64,000 nucleotides of DNA from a virus: positions 29,198-93,197 of IMG/VR virus record IMGVR_UViG_3300036770_002122; one strand, given 5' to 3'. Every line of letters begins with the position of its first letter. Positions within the stretch are counted from its first letter, which is position 1. This document shows positions 46,464 to 56,600 of this stretch, one piece after another. The notes under the pieces were generated by a model, which had not been told where the DNA came from, made no database searches, and saw nothing but the letters and a program-made list of their open reading frames with translations. The position numbers were made by a program, and so were the translations under genes.

Positions 46464-48725
46464 ATGAATAACTCACCTGAAATTGAAAACATTATCGAAC
46501 AATCTATTGCTTATGCTAAAGAATATAAGCATGAGTATGTGACCATAGAACATTTATTGCTTGGTTTAATTACCTTTGCCCCATTTAAAAAATGCCTTAA
46601 TAATTTCGGCTGTGAAACTGACTTGATGATTGATGAGATTAGGTCATATTTACAAAGTTTAACTAATATTGAACGTGGAGACAATGTTACTCCTAGAAAA
46701 ACTAACGCGCTAGAAAGGGTAATGAACCGTAGCGTGACGCAGGTACTTTTTACTGGCCGTCGTCAAGTAACCACTATTGATTTATACTTGAGTATCATCA
46801 GCGAAGGTAACACTCATGCACATTATTTTTTGCTAAAATATGGCATAACCAAGCAAGAGTTTTTGGCATATTGGCAAAAGCACTACAAGGGTGGAGAATT
46901 CAGTAACCTAACTGATACTCAAGCGGATGAAATTCTTGAACAATTTACTACTAACCTTACTGACTTAGCCAGACAAGATAAACTCGAACCAGTTATTGGT
47001 CGACACAAAGAAATCAATGACATTATCAATGTTCTTGCAAAACGTTTCAAATCAAACGTATTGATGGTTGGTGACCCGGGCGTTGGTAAAACTGCAATCG
47101 CTGAAGGCATTGCAAGAGCAATTATCAATGAAGAAGTTCCTGAATTTCTAAATGAGCATGAACTGTATAGTCTTGAAATTGGTAGTTTGCTTGCAGGATC
47201 ACGTTATCGCGGTGACTTTGAAGAAAAGGTAAAATCTGTTATTGAAGCATTAAACACCAAAAAGAAGGCTATTCTGTTCATTGACGAAGCACATACTATG
47301 AGCGGTGCTGGTAGCAGCAATAACGGTAGCGTTGACTTTGCTAACATGATCAAGCCTGCAATCACTAAGGGCACACTTAAGGTTATTGCTTCAACTACTT
47401 GGGAAGAATTCTACGAGAGTTTTGAAAAGGATCGTGCTTTGATGCGCCGATTCTTTAAAGTCGCTGTTGATGAACCAAGTCATGATACTACTATTCGTAT
47501 TTTAAGTGGGTTGCGCGAACGTCTGAATGATTTTCATAGTGTCAATATTACTGACGAGGCGATCAAAGCAGCAGTAGAAAATGCAGATCGTTATATTCAT
47601 GATCGTAAGAATCCTGACAAGAGTATTGACTTGCTTGACGCAGCATGTGCCAAACAGCGCGTTCTTGAAAATAAGAATATAGAAATTACAAAAGAGTTAA
47701 TTTACGAACAGGTTGAAAAGTACACTGGCGTTCCTGCTGATAAACTTAACGGCGATAACTTTGACAGAATTAATAATTTAGAAAGCAATGTCAAAGATAA
47801 GTTGTATGGACAAGACGAAGCAGTTAAGGAAGTACTTGATAGAGTTTATGTAAGTTTTGCCGGAATCAACAACGAAACAAAACCCATAGCAAGTTTCTTG
47901 TTCCTTGGTCCAACGGGTACTGGCAAGACCGAACTAGCAAAACTGTTGAGTAAAAATCTCGACATGCCTTTGCTCAAGTATGACATGAGTGAATACAGCG
48001 AAAAGCACTCTGTAAGTTCATTGATCGGTCCCCCTCCCGGTTATGTTGGTTTCGGCGACAGTCAAGTACAGGGCGGTCGTTTGATTAGTGACTTGAGTAA
48101 GAACCCACACGCTATCTTGTTGTTTGACGAAGTTGAGAAGGCGCATCCAGATATCTTCAATATCTTCTTGCAGATTCTTGATGAAGGTCGTATTACTGGT
48201 AGCAATGGTAAGGAAGTCAGTTGTAAGAACACATTGATCATTCTTACTAGCAATCTCGGCAGCGCAGATAGTGAAAAGAACAATATCGGTTTCGGTGATT
48301 TACAAAAGACCGGCGAAGATGATCGCGCATTGAAGGACTTCTTCAAGCCCGAATTTAGAAATCGTCTTGATAAGGTCTGTAAGTTCAAGAAACTTGATAT
48401 GTTGTCAATCAAAAAGATCGTTGTCAAGTTTATGGAAGATGTCAAGAAGTTGTTGCTTGAAAAGCATAATATTACACTAAACTTGACTGAGCCTGTAATC
48501 GAATATCTTGCCGAAAAGGGCTATGATAGCAAGATGGGCGCACGTCCACTGGCACGTAAAATTGACGAACTGATTCGCGTACCATTGAGTAAAAAGGTAT
48601 TGTTTGAACAAATCAAAAATGCAAACATCATGGCAAATCTTGTTGATGGAAAAATTGAATTTGCAGTAACAAACAAGAGTACTGCTAAGGTAGGAGAAGA
48701 TGGAATTATCCAACTTGAGGGCTAA
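46464..48725 (+). CDS. clpA: ClpA-like AAA+ unfoldase
   Basis: 753 residues, as in bacterial ClpA. An N domain (residues 1-140: IEHLLLGLI) is followed by two AAA+ modules. D1 has Walker A GDPGVGKTA near residue 199 and FIDEAHTMSGAG; D2 has GPTGTGKTE near 483, LLFDEVEKAHPD and FRNRLDKV. The loop NIGFGDL (Ile608-Gly-Phe) is in the position of the ClpP-docking IGL loop of ClpA, so it may feed proteins to host ClpP. The gene overlaps 48700 at its 3' end. A substrate-selective unfoldase alone is the alternative. Confidence 0.9.
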   Translation: MNNSPEIENIIEQSIAYAKEYKHEYVTIEHLLLGLITFAPFKKCLNNFGCETDLMIDEIRSYLQSLTNIERGDNVTPRKTNALERVMNRSVTQVLFTGRRQVTTIDLYLSIISEGNTHAHYFLLKYGITKQEFLAYWQKHYKGGEFSNLTDTQADEILEQFTTNLTDLARQDKLEPVIGRHKEINDIINVLAKRFKSNVLMVGDPGVGKTAIAEGIARAIINEEVPEFLNEHELYSLEIGSLLAGSRYRGDFEEKVKSVIEALNTKKKAILFIDEAHTMSGAGSSNNGSVDFANMIKPAITKGTLKVIASTTWEEFYESFEKDRALMRRFFKVAVDEPSHDTTIRILSGLRERLNDFHSVNITDEAIKAAVENADRYIHDRKNPDKSIDLLDAACAKQRVLENKNIEITKELIYEQVEKYTGVPADKLNGDNFDRINNLESNVKDKLYGQDEAVKEVLDRVYVSFAGINNETKPIASFLFLGPTGTGKTELAKLLSKNLDMPLLKYDMSEYSEKHSVSSLIGPPPGYVGFGDSQVQGGRLISDLSKNPHAILLFDEVEKAHPDIFNIFLQILDEGRITGSNGKEVSCKNTLIILTSNLGSADSEKNNIGFGDLQKTGEDDRALKDFFKPEFRNRLDKVCKFKKLDMLSIKKIVVKFMEDVKKLLLEKHNITLNLTEPVIEYLAEKGYDSKMGARPLARKIDELIRVPLSKKVLFEQIKNANIMANLVDGKIEFAVTNKSTAKVGEDGIIQLEG

Positions 48726-49443
48726 TTTATCTTTTGCTAATGGTTTGTTTCATATGACTGCACCTATAAAAATTGAAGTAAAGAACAAACTTTATTTTAA
48801 TAAGTTTGAATATAAGGCTGTATGTACCATAAGAGGTGCATCATATACATACTATACCACTGACATTCAAACATTTGTTGCTAGAATGGAAAAACTCAGA
48901 GATGTTTCTAGAAACAAATACGGTGTACGTGTAATTGATGAACACTGGCGTGAATATTGGGATGAAGTTAGTATTGATCAAATTAGTCAGTTTTTGACAT
49001 GGAGAGATACAGTCAAAAAAGAAAAATGTATGATCAGAATACAGGGCGATACCGTGAGTTTTTTTAGTAATGAACTAAACTTATTAGAAACACTAGTATC
49101 TATAGATCATAAACTATCCTTTTATCAGGTAAAGGTATTAGCATCCGACACATTATATTTTACTAAAACGCCTAAACATAAACATAGAACCTTTTTTAAA
49201 GGAAAACGGTGTTCTGAAGATTTTCTAAAGAACGTTATAGAATTCGCACAAAGGTACCCTGCATCTAAAGTAAGCGGGGGCTTATTAAATTTTGCATCTA
49301 GACGCAGAAATTCATATACCAATTTTATGTATATGCACGGAAGTTACTATGTAGACTATGATGACCCTAGTATGTTATCCATACTACATATGCTATTTCC
49401 CGGAATGATAGCCAAAACATATAGTTTAGAGAAACGCCCTTAA
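48700..49443 (+). CDS. Unknown protein
   Basis: 247 residues from ATG 48700, overlapping ClpA by 26 bases, with GGAG only three bases before that ATG. An internal ATG at 48754 gives a start (MTAPIKIEVKNKLYFNKFEY) that reads more like a natural N-terminus; the choice is open. The first half is beta-rich with a Tyr/Thr stretch (RGASYTYYTTDI), the second half mixed. No motif is recognised. It is read with ClpA but need not share its function. Confidence 0.55.
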   Translation: MELSNLRANLSFANGLFHMTAPIKIEVKNKLYFNKFEYKAVCTIRGASYTYYTTDIQTFVARMEKLRDVSRNKYGVRVIDEHWREYWDEVSIDQISQFLTWRDTVKKEKCMIRIQGDTVSFFSNELNLLETLVSIDHKLSFYQVKVLASDTLYFTKTPKHKHRTFFKGKRCSEDFLKNVIEFAQRYPASKVSGGLLNFASRRRNSYTNFMYMHGSYYVDYDDPSMLSILHMLFPGMIAKTYSLEKRP

Positions 49444-49447
49444 ATCA

Positions 49448-49455
49448 GATAAATA
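49448..49455 (+). promoter_or_regulatory. T4-type late promoter (GATAAATA)
   Basis: GATAAATACTCTAAC, 21 bases before the small gene at 49477; TGGAG lies between. Confidence 0.6.
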
Positions 49456-49476
49456 CTCTAACAAATTGGAGTATTT

Positions 49477-49644
49477 ATGGCTAAAATTGTAGAAGATGTT
49501 GTCATCATCAAGTTTAGTAAGATTGTCAAAGACAACGAAAAAGACGGTACCCAGATCGCAAATGCAGAAACCTTAGCCGCACTTGAGCAAGTTGCTCAGG
49601 AATTAGTAGGCGAAGGTGTAATCGTTGAGGCTACGAAAGCCTAA
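49477..49644 (+). CDS. Small unknown protein (55 residues)
   Basis: A short ORF: MAKIVEDVVIIKFSKIVKD to a final EGVIVEATKA. It is a compact alpha/beta sequence with a good late promoter and SD-like GGAG upstream, and its TAA overlaps the ATG of the 49644 gene (TAATG), so it is very likely translated. Function unknown. Confidence 0.65.
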   Translation: MAKIVEDVVIIKFSKIVKDNEKDGTQIANAETLAALEQVAQELVGEGVIVEATKA

Positions 49645-50030
49645 TGAGTCAGGTTACTATATTAGAATTATTACCCCAAACGTCCTATAATGGTGGTGGT
49701 ACAGGTAACATTTATACTGTGACAGGAAACGCACAACCTGCCGCAGCATACTATTTGGGTAATCAAGACCTACAAACTGTTAACATGAAACTAACAAATT
49801 GCACCGGCAATATTGTTATTGAAGCAAGTTTAAACAGCAATAGTTCTAATGCAGAATGGTTTAAAGTTTATGAATTAGTTGCTAATGCTAATGCAGGTTC
49901 AGGAAGTGAGCCGTATGACAGTAGCAATGCCAGCATTTATACCAACATTGAGGGCAACTTTGTTTATTTACGTGCAAAGATTGTTGACTTTGCTGGTGGT
50001 GTTGTAAATTTTGTAAAATTGAGTTACTAA
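49644..50030 (+). CDS. Small virion protein (putative)
   Basis: 128 residues, Asn/Ser/Gly/Thr-rich beta sequence (NIYTVTGNAQPAAAYYLG, NIVIEASLNSNSSNAEWFK, GNFVYLRAKIVDFAGG), typical of a jelly-roll or fibre-tip domain in phage structural proteins. It is coupled to the small gene before it. No specific family is recognised. Confidence 0.55.
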   Translation: MSQVTILELLPQTSYNGGGTGNIYTVTGNAQPAAAYYLGNQDLQTVNMKLTNCTGNIVIEASLNSNSSNAEWFKVYELVANANAGSGSEPYDSSNASIYTNIEGNFVYLRAKIVDFAGGVVNFVKLSY

Positions 50031-50031
50031 T

Positions 50032-51090
50032 ATGAAGCAGATTGTTATAATGCCAGGCGGATTTCATCCTTTTCATGCCGGACATTATAGCCTTTATCAG
50101 GCTGCACAAGAACAATTTCCTGATGCAGAAATATTTGTAGCAGCAACAAACGATCAAAAGGAAAGACCCTTTCCTTTTAGCATAAAAGAAAAACTAGCAA
50201 GAGTGGCTGGAGTTGATCCTAGTCATTTTGTACAAGTTAAAAGTCCTTTTATGCCTAAAGAAATTACACAGCATTTCAATCCCGAAGAAGATGTATTAAT
50301 ATTTGTACGTAGTGAAAAAGATAGGAATGAAAATCCTAAACCGGGTGGTACTAAAAAAGATGGCACACCTAGTTATTTTCAACCATATACCGGCAAAAAT
50401 TTATTACCATTTGGTAAACAAGCATATATCACATACTTACCAACTATAACTTTTGGTCCCGGAATTAAAAGCGCAACAGAAATACGCAACACATGGCCAG
50501 AACTTAATGACAAACAAAAGACTGCTATGGTTATGAGCCTATATCCTACTACACAAAAGAATAAAAAACTAGCAACAAACGTTGTTAAATTATTAGATGC
50601 TGGTATGGGAAATAGTGTCGCAGAAACAATAAGCGAAGATGTATCAAACAAACTCACTCAGACAGTTTTTGACTTTTATAAACCTTTCATTAACCATGTT
50701 GAAAAAGAAAAAGTTGACGATTATGTAGACAAAGCCAGAAGTCTAATGAATAAGGCTGATGATATTAGCATAAAGAAAAAATTATTAGATGTTTTCAAAC
50801 AAGGAAAAGAAAATCCATATCTTCAAGGTGGAATAATTACTACAGTAGCAGCACTACTAGCCGGCGGAGTTTTGAACTCAGCACAAACTATGGGACTAAA
50901 TCCTCAGCAAACTAATATGCTATTACAAGGTGTACTGAATACTATTGTCCCTACACTAGTAAGTAGAATAAACGGAAGAAATTGGAAAGATACTATAAAG
51001 TATACATTAGCAAGTGCCGGTGTTGGTATGGGTATTGCCGGACTTACTGAAAATAAAAACAAAACACCTGATTATCTACCAGAAAAATAA
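50032..51090 (+). CDS. Nucleotidyltransferase-fold protein with helical tail
   Basis: 352 residues. The N-terminal 150 residues are a HIGH-type cytidylyltransferase fold: GGFHPFHAGHYSLYQAA (HxGH, residues 9-25) and the late KSATEIRNTW (ISxTxIR-like). This superfamily moves a nucleotide onto substrates such as NMN or phosphopantetheine; the substrate here is unknown. Residues 190-352 are a helical region with hydrophobic stretches (TTVAALLAGGVLNS, TLASAGVGMGIAGL) and a TISE-Asp site. A similar architecture is common in marine phages. Packaging into the head is possible but unproved. Confidence 0.65.
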   Translation: MKQIVIMPGGFHPFHAGHYSLYQAAQEQFPDAEIFVAATNDQKERPFPFSIKEKLARVAGVDPSHFVQVKSPFMPKEITQHFNPEEDVLIFVRSEKDRNENPKPGGTKKDGTPSYFQPYTGKNLLPFGKQAYITYLPTITFGPGIKSATEIRNTWPELNDKQKTAMVMSLYPTTQKNKKLATNVVKLLDAGMGNSVAETISEDVSNKLTQTVFDFYKPFINHVEKEKVDDYVDKARSLMNKADDISIKKKLLDVFKQGKENPYLQGGIITTVAALLAGGVLNSAQTMGLNPQQTNMLLQGVLNTIVPTLVSRINGRNWKDTIKYTLASAGVGMGIAGLTENKNKTPDYLPEK

Positions 51091-51099
51091 TTTCACACA

Positions 51100-51136
51100 C
51101 CTCTCACGATGTAAATATCTTTACATTTTCGAGAGG
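51100..51136 (+). promoter_or_regulatory. SD-sequestering hairpin containing a late promoter
   Basis: CCTCTC (51100-51105) pairs with GAGAGG (51131-51136), and ATGTAAA (51109-51115) pairs with TTTACAT (51120-51126) around a TATC loop. GAGAGG is the SD of the gene at 51141. The late promoter TGTAAATA (51110-51117) is inside the hairpin, so a late transcript starts near 51123, lacks the left arm, and leaves the SD free. T4 genes e, soc and 49 are regulated this way. Confidence 0.7.
51110..51117 (+). promoter_or_regulatory. T4-type late promoter (TGTAAATA)
   Basis: TGTAAATA, 23 bases before the ATG at 51141, within the hairpin at 51100-51136; predicted start of transcription near 51123. Confidence 0.6.
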
Positions 51137-51140
51137 ATAT

Positions 51141-51989
51141 ATGGCCACTAAAAAACAAAAGAATGAAGAGAAGACAGTACCAGTAGAGAAGGTGCAAGAG
51201 ATTGTTGAGCAACAAAATGCTGCACCACCTGCTACAGGTCAAAATCAAGTGCAGGTAAACGTAGATTTTCTACGTACTACTCGCGTACATATTGCTATGC
51301 CTTGTTATGGCGGAATGTTGACAGAATCAACATTCATGTCATTTATTAAATGGGCAAATACTGCCCGTCAACTTGGTATTGACTGGACATTAGAAACTAT
51401 GGTCAACGAAAGTTTGATCAGCCGCGCACGTAATACTCTTACTGCTAAGTTTCTAGATATGCCAGATGCTACACATCTATTTTTCGTAGATGCTGATATT
51501 GGCTGGGAACCATGGCACTTGCTAGTTTTATTGAACAGAGATGTAGACGTAATTGGTGGTCTGTACCCAATGAAGACTATGCCTATCAAATGGGTAGTAA
51601 ACGGATTTGACGGTGCAGAAGAAGGCCCAGATGGTCTACAAGAAGTTAGCAAGGCAGGTACAGGCTTCTTATTGATGAAGAAGCACGTATTTGAAAAGAT
51701 GAAGAGTCACCCTGCAGTAAAACAATATAAGAATGATATAGGTCTTGATCCTAAATACGATCAACACTTAAAGACATATTTTGATACAGCAGTTCGTCAG
51801 AATCGTTACTATTCTGAAGATTGGACTTTCTGTGAGAACTGGCGCGATCTTGGTGGCCGTATCTGGGTTGACAAGCGAGTTCTATTGCGTCATAGCGGTT
51901 CTTATGTATTCTGCATGGAGAATCAGCAGTACTTGATGGATAACATTGGCCCAATGTACGTCAAGGAACAAGAAGCAAAGAAAGCCTAA
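51141..51989 (+). CDS. GT-A-type glycosyltransferase
   Basis: 282 residues. After a charged N-terminal 40 residues comes a GT-A fold: RVHIAMPCYGGMLTEST, a conserved SLISRARNTLTAKFL, the metal-binding FVDADIGWEP (D-x-D, about residues 114-123) and GTGFLLMKKHVFEKM. Similar proteins are common in cyanophages. The acceptor (phage DNA, virion protein or host surface) is unknown. Its SD is hidden in the upstream hairpin, pointing to late-only translation, and it is followed by a terminator. Confidence 0.75.
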   Translation: MATKKQKNEEKTVPVEKVQEIVEQQNAAPPATGQNQVQVNVDFLRTTRVHIAMPCYGGMLTESTFMSFIKWANTARQLGIDWTLETMVNESLISRARNTLTAKFLDMPDATHLFFVDADIGWEPWHLLVLLNRDVDVIGGLYPMKTMPIKWVVNGFDGAEEGPDGLQEVSKAGTGFLLMKKHVFEKMKSHPAVKQYKNDIGLDPKYDQHLKTYFDTAVRQNRYYSEDWTFCENWRDLGGRIWVDKRVLLRHSGSYVFCMENQQYLMDNIGPMYVKEQEAKKA

Positions 51990-52008
51990 TAGGGCAAGTA
52001 ACAGAAAT

Positions 52009-52034
52009 AGCCCCGAAAGGGGCTTTTTCTTTTG
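52009..52034 (+). terminator. Rho-independent terminator
   Basis: AGCCCC-GAAA-GGGGCT with a GNRA tetraloop, followed by TTTTCTTTT; it ends the glycosyltransferase message. Confidence 0.9.
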
Positions 52035-52056
52035 TGTAGCGGATATCCGAAATATA

Positions 52057-52064
52057 GATAAATA
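52057..52064 (+). promoter_or_regulatory. T4-type late promoter (GATAAATA)
   Basis: GATAAATACTATATTA, identical over 16 bases to the box at 30692. The box is flanked by ATATAG and CTATAT, a small inverted repeat. It heads the 52088-57275 cluster. Confidence 0.7.
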
Positions 52065-52087
52065 CTATATTATTGCGGATTACTTAT

Positions 52088-53269
52088 ATGAAATTTAATG
52101 AAATATTTGAAAGTACAGTCGCAGGTTCAGTAGCGTCAGTAGCAAAACCATTAGGCGAACTTCAAACAAGAAGCGAAACTCCACCTAAAAGTCCTAAAGT
52201 TATAAAAAACAAAAAGAAGTACGCTAATCAAATCAGCGAAAGTAAAATGAAAGATTTGGCCTATGATATTCAGCATTTAGATGCAGGAAACTTCATGAAA
52301 AAGTATGGTCAACCTAAAGATTATTTTACTAAAAAGTTAGGTAAACCTCCTGTAAGTGAAGCAGAGTTACAAGAAGATGATTTAATTGTGTTACCTGGCA
52401 TGCGCCGCATGAAAGATACTAGTTTTATTCCGCATGATAAAGATCGTCGTGACCATGAAGTAGAAATGGCACGTAGCGAACTATATGCTGCTGCTAAAGA
52501 TGCAATGCGTATCTATAAGATTATAGAAAATCGTACAGAAGATGAAGGTCTAATGGGTTGGCAGCAATCATATATCACACTCGCTAGTGATTATCTAAAC
52601 AGTGTAGCAGATAGTTTAGAACATCATGCAGCCACAGAAGGTGCAGGTGTTATTGCAGGTGGACAAGTTCAAGAGATTAGTGACTTCAAGCGTAGAGAAA
52701 TTGAGCAAGAGTTACGTCACGAAAAAAATAATTATGCTGTAGCAATAGACGGCAAAGTATGGAAAATTTTTCCTGATCAACAGCAAGCAAATAATATAGC
52801 ACGCTCACTGCAAAGAAAGGGTAAGAAGGCAACAGTACATTTAGCCGAGGCAAGAAGAGACCATTATACAACTAGAGTTGATGACGAAGGAAACGTAGTC
52901 AAAGTATATCCACCTAGCGGTCCAAAAACACAAAAGGCTTATGTCAAATCATTAGTCAAAAATTTAGGTTCATCACATATTGGTAAACGCGGTGAAAGCC
53001 CAAGAGGCGATAAAGTAGGCAAAGGTGCTAACCTAAAAGGAAGTGCAGTTGCTAAACTAAGTGGCGGAATGTCTAAAGTTGCTGAAGAAAAATGCCCACA
53101 CTGTGGCGGCGAATTAGTAGATGAATCATTGATGAATGAAAAGAAAGATGCTTGTTATAGCAAAGTAAAGAGCCGTTATAAAGTTTGGCCCTCAGCATAC
53201 GCAAGCGGCGCATTAGTCAAGTGCCGTAAAGTTGGTGCAAGTAACTGGGGCAACAAGAGTAAAAAATGA
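52088..53269 (+). CDS. Likely packaged protein with Cys modules
   Basis: 393 residues from ATG 52088; a TTG five codons upstream would spoil the N-terminus. It starts MKFNEIFE before Ser, a T4-like targeting peptide. Helical regions follow (residues 60-190), then a zinc ribbon-like CPHCGGEL and a conserved-looking DACYSKVKSRYKVWPS ... ASGALVKCRKVGASNWG module at the C-terminus, a paired-Cys unit I recall from several marine phage proteins. No enzyme signature. It heads a late operon; packaging is inferred from the N-terminus and its neighbours. Confidence 0.6.
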   Translation: MKFNEIFESTVAGSVASVAKPLGELQTRSETPPKSPKVIKNKKKYANQISESKMKDLAYDIQHLDAGNFMKKYGQPKDYFTKKLGKPPVSEAELQEDDLIVLPGMRRMKDTSFIPHDKDRRDHEVEMARSELYAAAKDAMRIYKIIENRTEDEGLMGWQQSYITLASDYLNSVADSLEHHAATEGAGVIAGGQVQEISDFKRREIEQELRHEKNNYAVAIDGKVWKIFPDQQQANNIARSLQRKGKKATVHLAEARRDHYTTRVDDEGNVVKVYPPSGPKTQKAYVKSLVKNLGSSHIGKRGESPRGDKVGKGANLKGSAVAKLSGGMSKVAEEKCPHCGGELVDESLMNEKKDACYSKVKSRYKVWPSAYASGALVKCRKVGASNWGNKSKK

Positions 53270-53631
53270 GATATCGTCAAATACTAGAAGCATGTTGGAA
53301 AGGATACACACAGAAAGGCATGAAGTCTAAAGGTGGTCGTATGGTTCCAAACTGTGTTCCAGTAAGTGAACAAGAATTAGAAGAAGATTTACGCAAATGG
53401 TTCAAAGAAAAGTGGGTTCGTTTTGGACCAGACGGAAAGATTCGAGGTGATTGTGCTAGAGGCAGTAGTAGCGAGGGCAAGCCAAAGTGTTTGCCACAGA
53501 GTAAGGCACATAGTTTAGGAAAGAAAGGTCGAGCAAGCGCAGCAGCACGAAAGCGCAGAGAAGATCCTAATCCAGAACGTAGTGGCAAAGCAAAGAATGT
53601 GGCAACTAAAAGTAGCAGAGATAAAAAATGA
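53266..53631 (+). CDS. Small basic protein with Cys modules, likely packaged
   Basis: 121 residues. It begins MRYRQILE before Ala, another possible cleavage peptide, then CWKGYTQKGMKSKGGRMVPN with a second Cys, a KWVRFGPDGKIRGDCARGSS module, and a very basic end (KKGRASAAARKRREDPNPE). Strong positive charge fits binding to DNA in the head. It overlaps the 52088 gene by four bases (ATGA) and the next gene by four. Confidence 0.6.
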   Translation: MRYRQILEACWKGYTQKGMKSKGGRMVPNCVPVSEQELEEDLRKWFKEKWVRFGPDGKIRGDCARGSSSEGKPKCLPQSKAHSLGKKGRASAAARKRREDPNPERSGKAKNVATKSSRDKK

Positions 53632-56600
53632 GTAAAATTTTTGAAGGTCTAGACAAAGCAGCATCACGCCAAATACAAAATATTGTGCGTCAAAACCCTA
53701 AAGGTAGTGCTGACGAAAAAATGCTATTACAGCGTTATATAAAGACACCAATAGTTCAAGATTTTAACTTATCTCCTGAAGAATGGATAGGTCAGGCAAC
53801 AAAGTGGTTAGCAAGTAATCAAAATGATATTAAGAAAAACTATCCTGATGTTGATACAAGCGATCTAATTGATTTAGCAACTAAAATGTATGAAGATTTT
53901 CTTGCAATGCAAGGACAATTAGAAGAAGCACGCTGGAAAGGCAAAGTTATTGGCGGAATTACAGGTGGTCCGTTAGGAGCATTGGCAGCAGATCAAATTG
54001 AAAAATATATGAATGACCCTGAATATGCAGCGCAGGTTAATAAAAAATTTAGCGATTTAGTCAATGCAGCGAAGGGTAAGGCTCCAGATACGGCAGCACC
54101 TACTGCCTCACAAGCAGCAGAAAAACCAGCTGCAATACCTACAAAAGATAAACCAAGAGCAAGAGTTAATCCAGAAACAGGTGCGTTAGAACCTGTTAAA
54201 ACAACTCAGCCGGCATCAACAAAAACAACTAAACCAAAAGCAACTAAACCAAAAGCAACTAAAAAACCTACACCGTCTGTTGAACCACCACAAACTTTAG
54301 GACAGCAGATAGGTAAAAAAGGTTATGAACCTGATGTTCGTACTTGGAGAAACGTAGGTGACAAGGCTAGTGATGTAGCAAAGGTTGCTAGCAAGACACC
54401 AATTGGTAGAAAACTAGCAGGTTTAGGCGCAGCAGCAGGTATAGTTGGCGGAATCGGTTCACAAATGTATGCGGGTATAGAAGATAAGTTTAAAGAATTA
54501 ATCGGTAAAGATGCCGATAAACCAAAACCTGCACAAGCAGAAATTCCTCCTAACAAACCAGCCGCAAGTGCGCCAAATAAAGTTGAGACACCTCCTCCCC
54601 CACCACAATCATCTCAACCAGCAGTTGAACCTGAAAGTGATATTTTAGGTGCACCGGGAGCCGACACAGCAGAACGCACTACGCCTTTAGACGGACCAAC
54701 CGGTGGCACACCTCCAATAGGTACATCGTCAGAACCAGATATTTTAGGCGCGCCAGGTGCAGATGTTTCTGAACCAAATAGTCCTATCGATAGAGATAGA
54801 TCAAGAGATAGATCAACAGACGCAGTAATACCACAAAGACCAAAAAAGATTGAATACGATCAGCCCGAAATGCCATTTGAAAATACAGATGCAGTCGCAG
54901 TTCCCCAACCAACAGGCGGTGCTGTTAAGAAAGTAGCAAAAACTGTAGGTAAGGGAATTTTACCTGCTGCAACAGCATTAACTGTTGGCGATGATTACAA
55001 AGATTTACAAAAACGATTAGGTAGTAAAGATTATACAGGGGCAGCATTAAGAGGTGTTGCAACTACTACTGGTCTTATACCTCATTTGGGCGCACAAGCA
55101 GTATCAGCAGGTGCAGAAGGATTACTGGCTATGAAAGATAATCCTGAATATTTTAAAAATTATAAGCCAACTAGTTCAATTGGTAGAGGCATTAAAGAAG
55201 GCTACAGCGCAGGTGCAGTTGGTGGTACTGGATTAGGCGAGGGGGATAAACCACCTAAAGCAGGCTTCAATAAAAACCCGCACAAAGTAGGTCCAGGAAC
55301 TAGTAAAGACGATTACGAATATAAAAACTTTATTCCACGTGATAGAAAAGAAAAAGGCGAAGAGTGGGCAATTGCTAGAGATATCAAAAACGTAAACAGT
55401 AGATTAGGAAAGAAAAAGCCAAAAGAATTGAACACAGGTTTTTATAAAAACTATCTAGGCAATCGCCCAATACGAGAAGAAGAAATTGACGAGGCAGGTG
55501 GTCGTTTAGGTGCAATCAATACTGTAGCACAATTGTTTAAATCAATTGCTAAAGGTGGTGACCCTGTTGATATGGATATTCAACAGAGACAAATGAATGC
55601 ATTAATGCGCAAATATAATATTGATTATAAAGACATAGGTATTAAAAAACCTGCTGCTCAAACACCAAAACAAACAGCAAGTCCTGACATGAAGCCGGGT
55701 CAATATAAAACATGGGATCAAACACTTCCATCATTTGACGATGTACCTGCTGCAGGACAATATAAAACATGGATGCCAGATCCTTTAGAAGAAGTTAGTA
55801 ACTTTTTAGCATTGAAACAAAGAGACAACGAATTCAAAAAAATATTTGGTACTACTCCATTATACAAAGAAGGTGATAAAATAATCACAAAATTTAGTGA
55901 CACAACACCTAACTTTAAAGGTACAGTTGTGAATTTTGATGAAAAAACAAGAAAAACTACTATTAAAGGAGAAGATGGTACATTGTATTTTGTACATGCT
56001 CAAAACTTACAAAAAGTAAAAGAAACTATTAATACCCCGGGTGGTATGGGTCAAGCATATCGTAAACTAAAATTAAAACCTGATGAAATGGATGAAGGTA
56101 TTGCCGGCGCAGTTAAAAGTGGCACAAAGCGTATTGCTACTATGCGTAAATATTTTGCCGGTGACGAAACTGCGAAAGATCCAACAGATACAAGTATTCA
56201 ACGTGCTTGGTTCGCTGATCCTAAAAATCAATCACAGTTACAACCTAAGACAAATCAACAACCACAACCAGTAAAGGAATATGATGCAAATTTGATTAGT
56301 CAAATTGCAGCAGCAAATCAAATTAAAAATCCTGATTTAATTTATCCAGGACAAAAAATTACATTGCCATCTGGGGACAGTTATACTGTACAAAAAGGTG
56401 ATACATTAGGTGATATCGTTTATAATCGTAATAGGCCAGCAGTACAAGAGCCGGTCATCGCTCAACCTAAAATTGAAGTGCCTAAAGAAGTTCCTGTTAT
56501 AGAACCTAAGGCAGAACCACGTATCAGCAACAGATATCCTGATAGCGGTGTAAGTTCTGATAGTAAGTTTGTTGATGTTAGAAACAATCCAGGAAACTTA

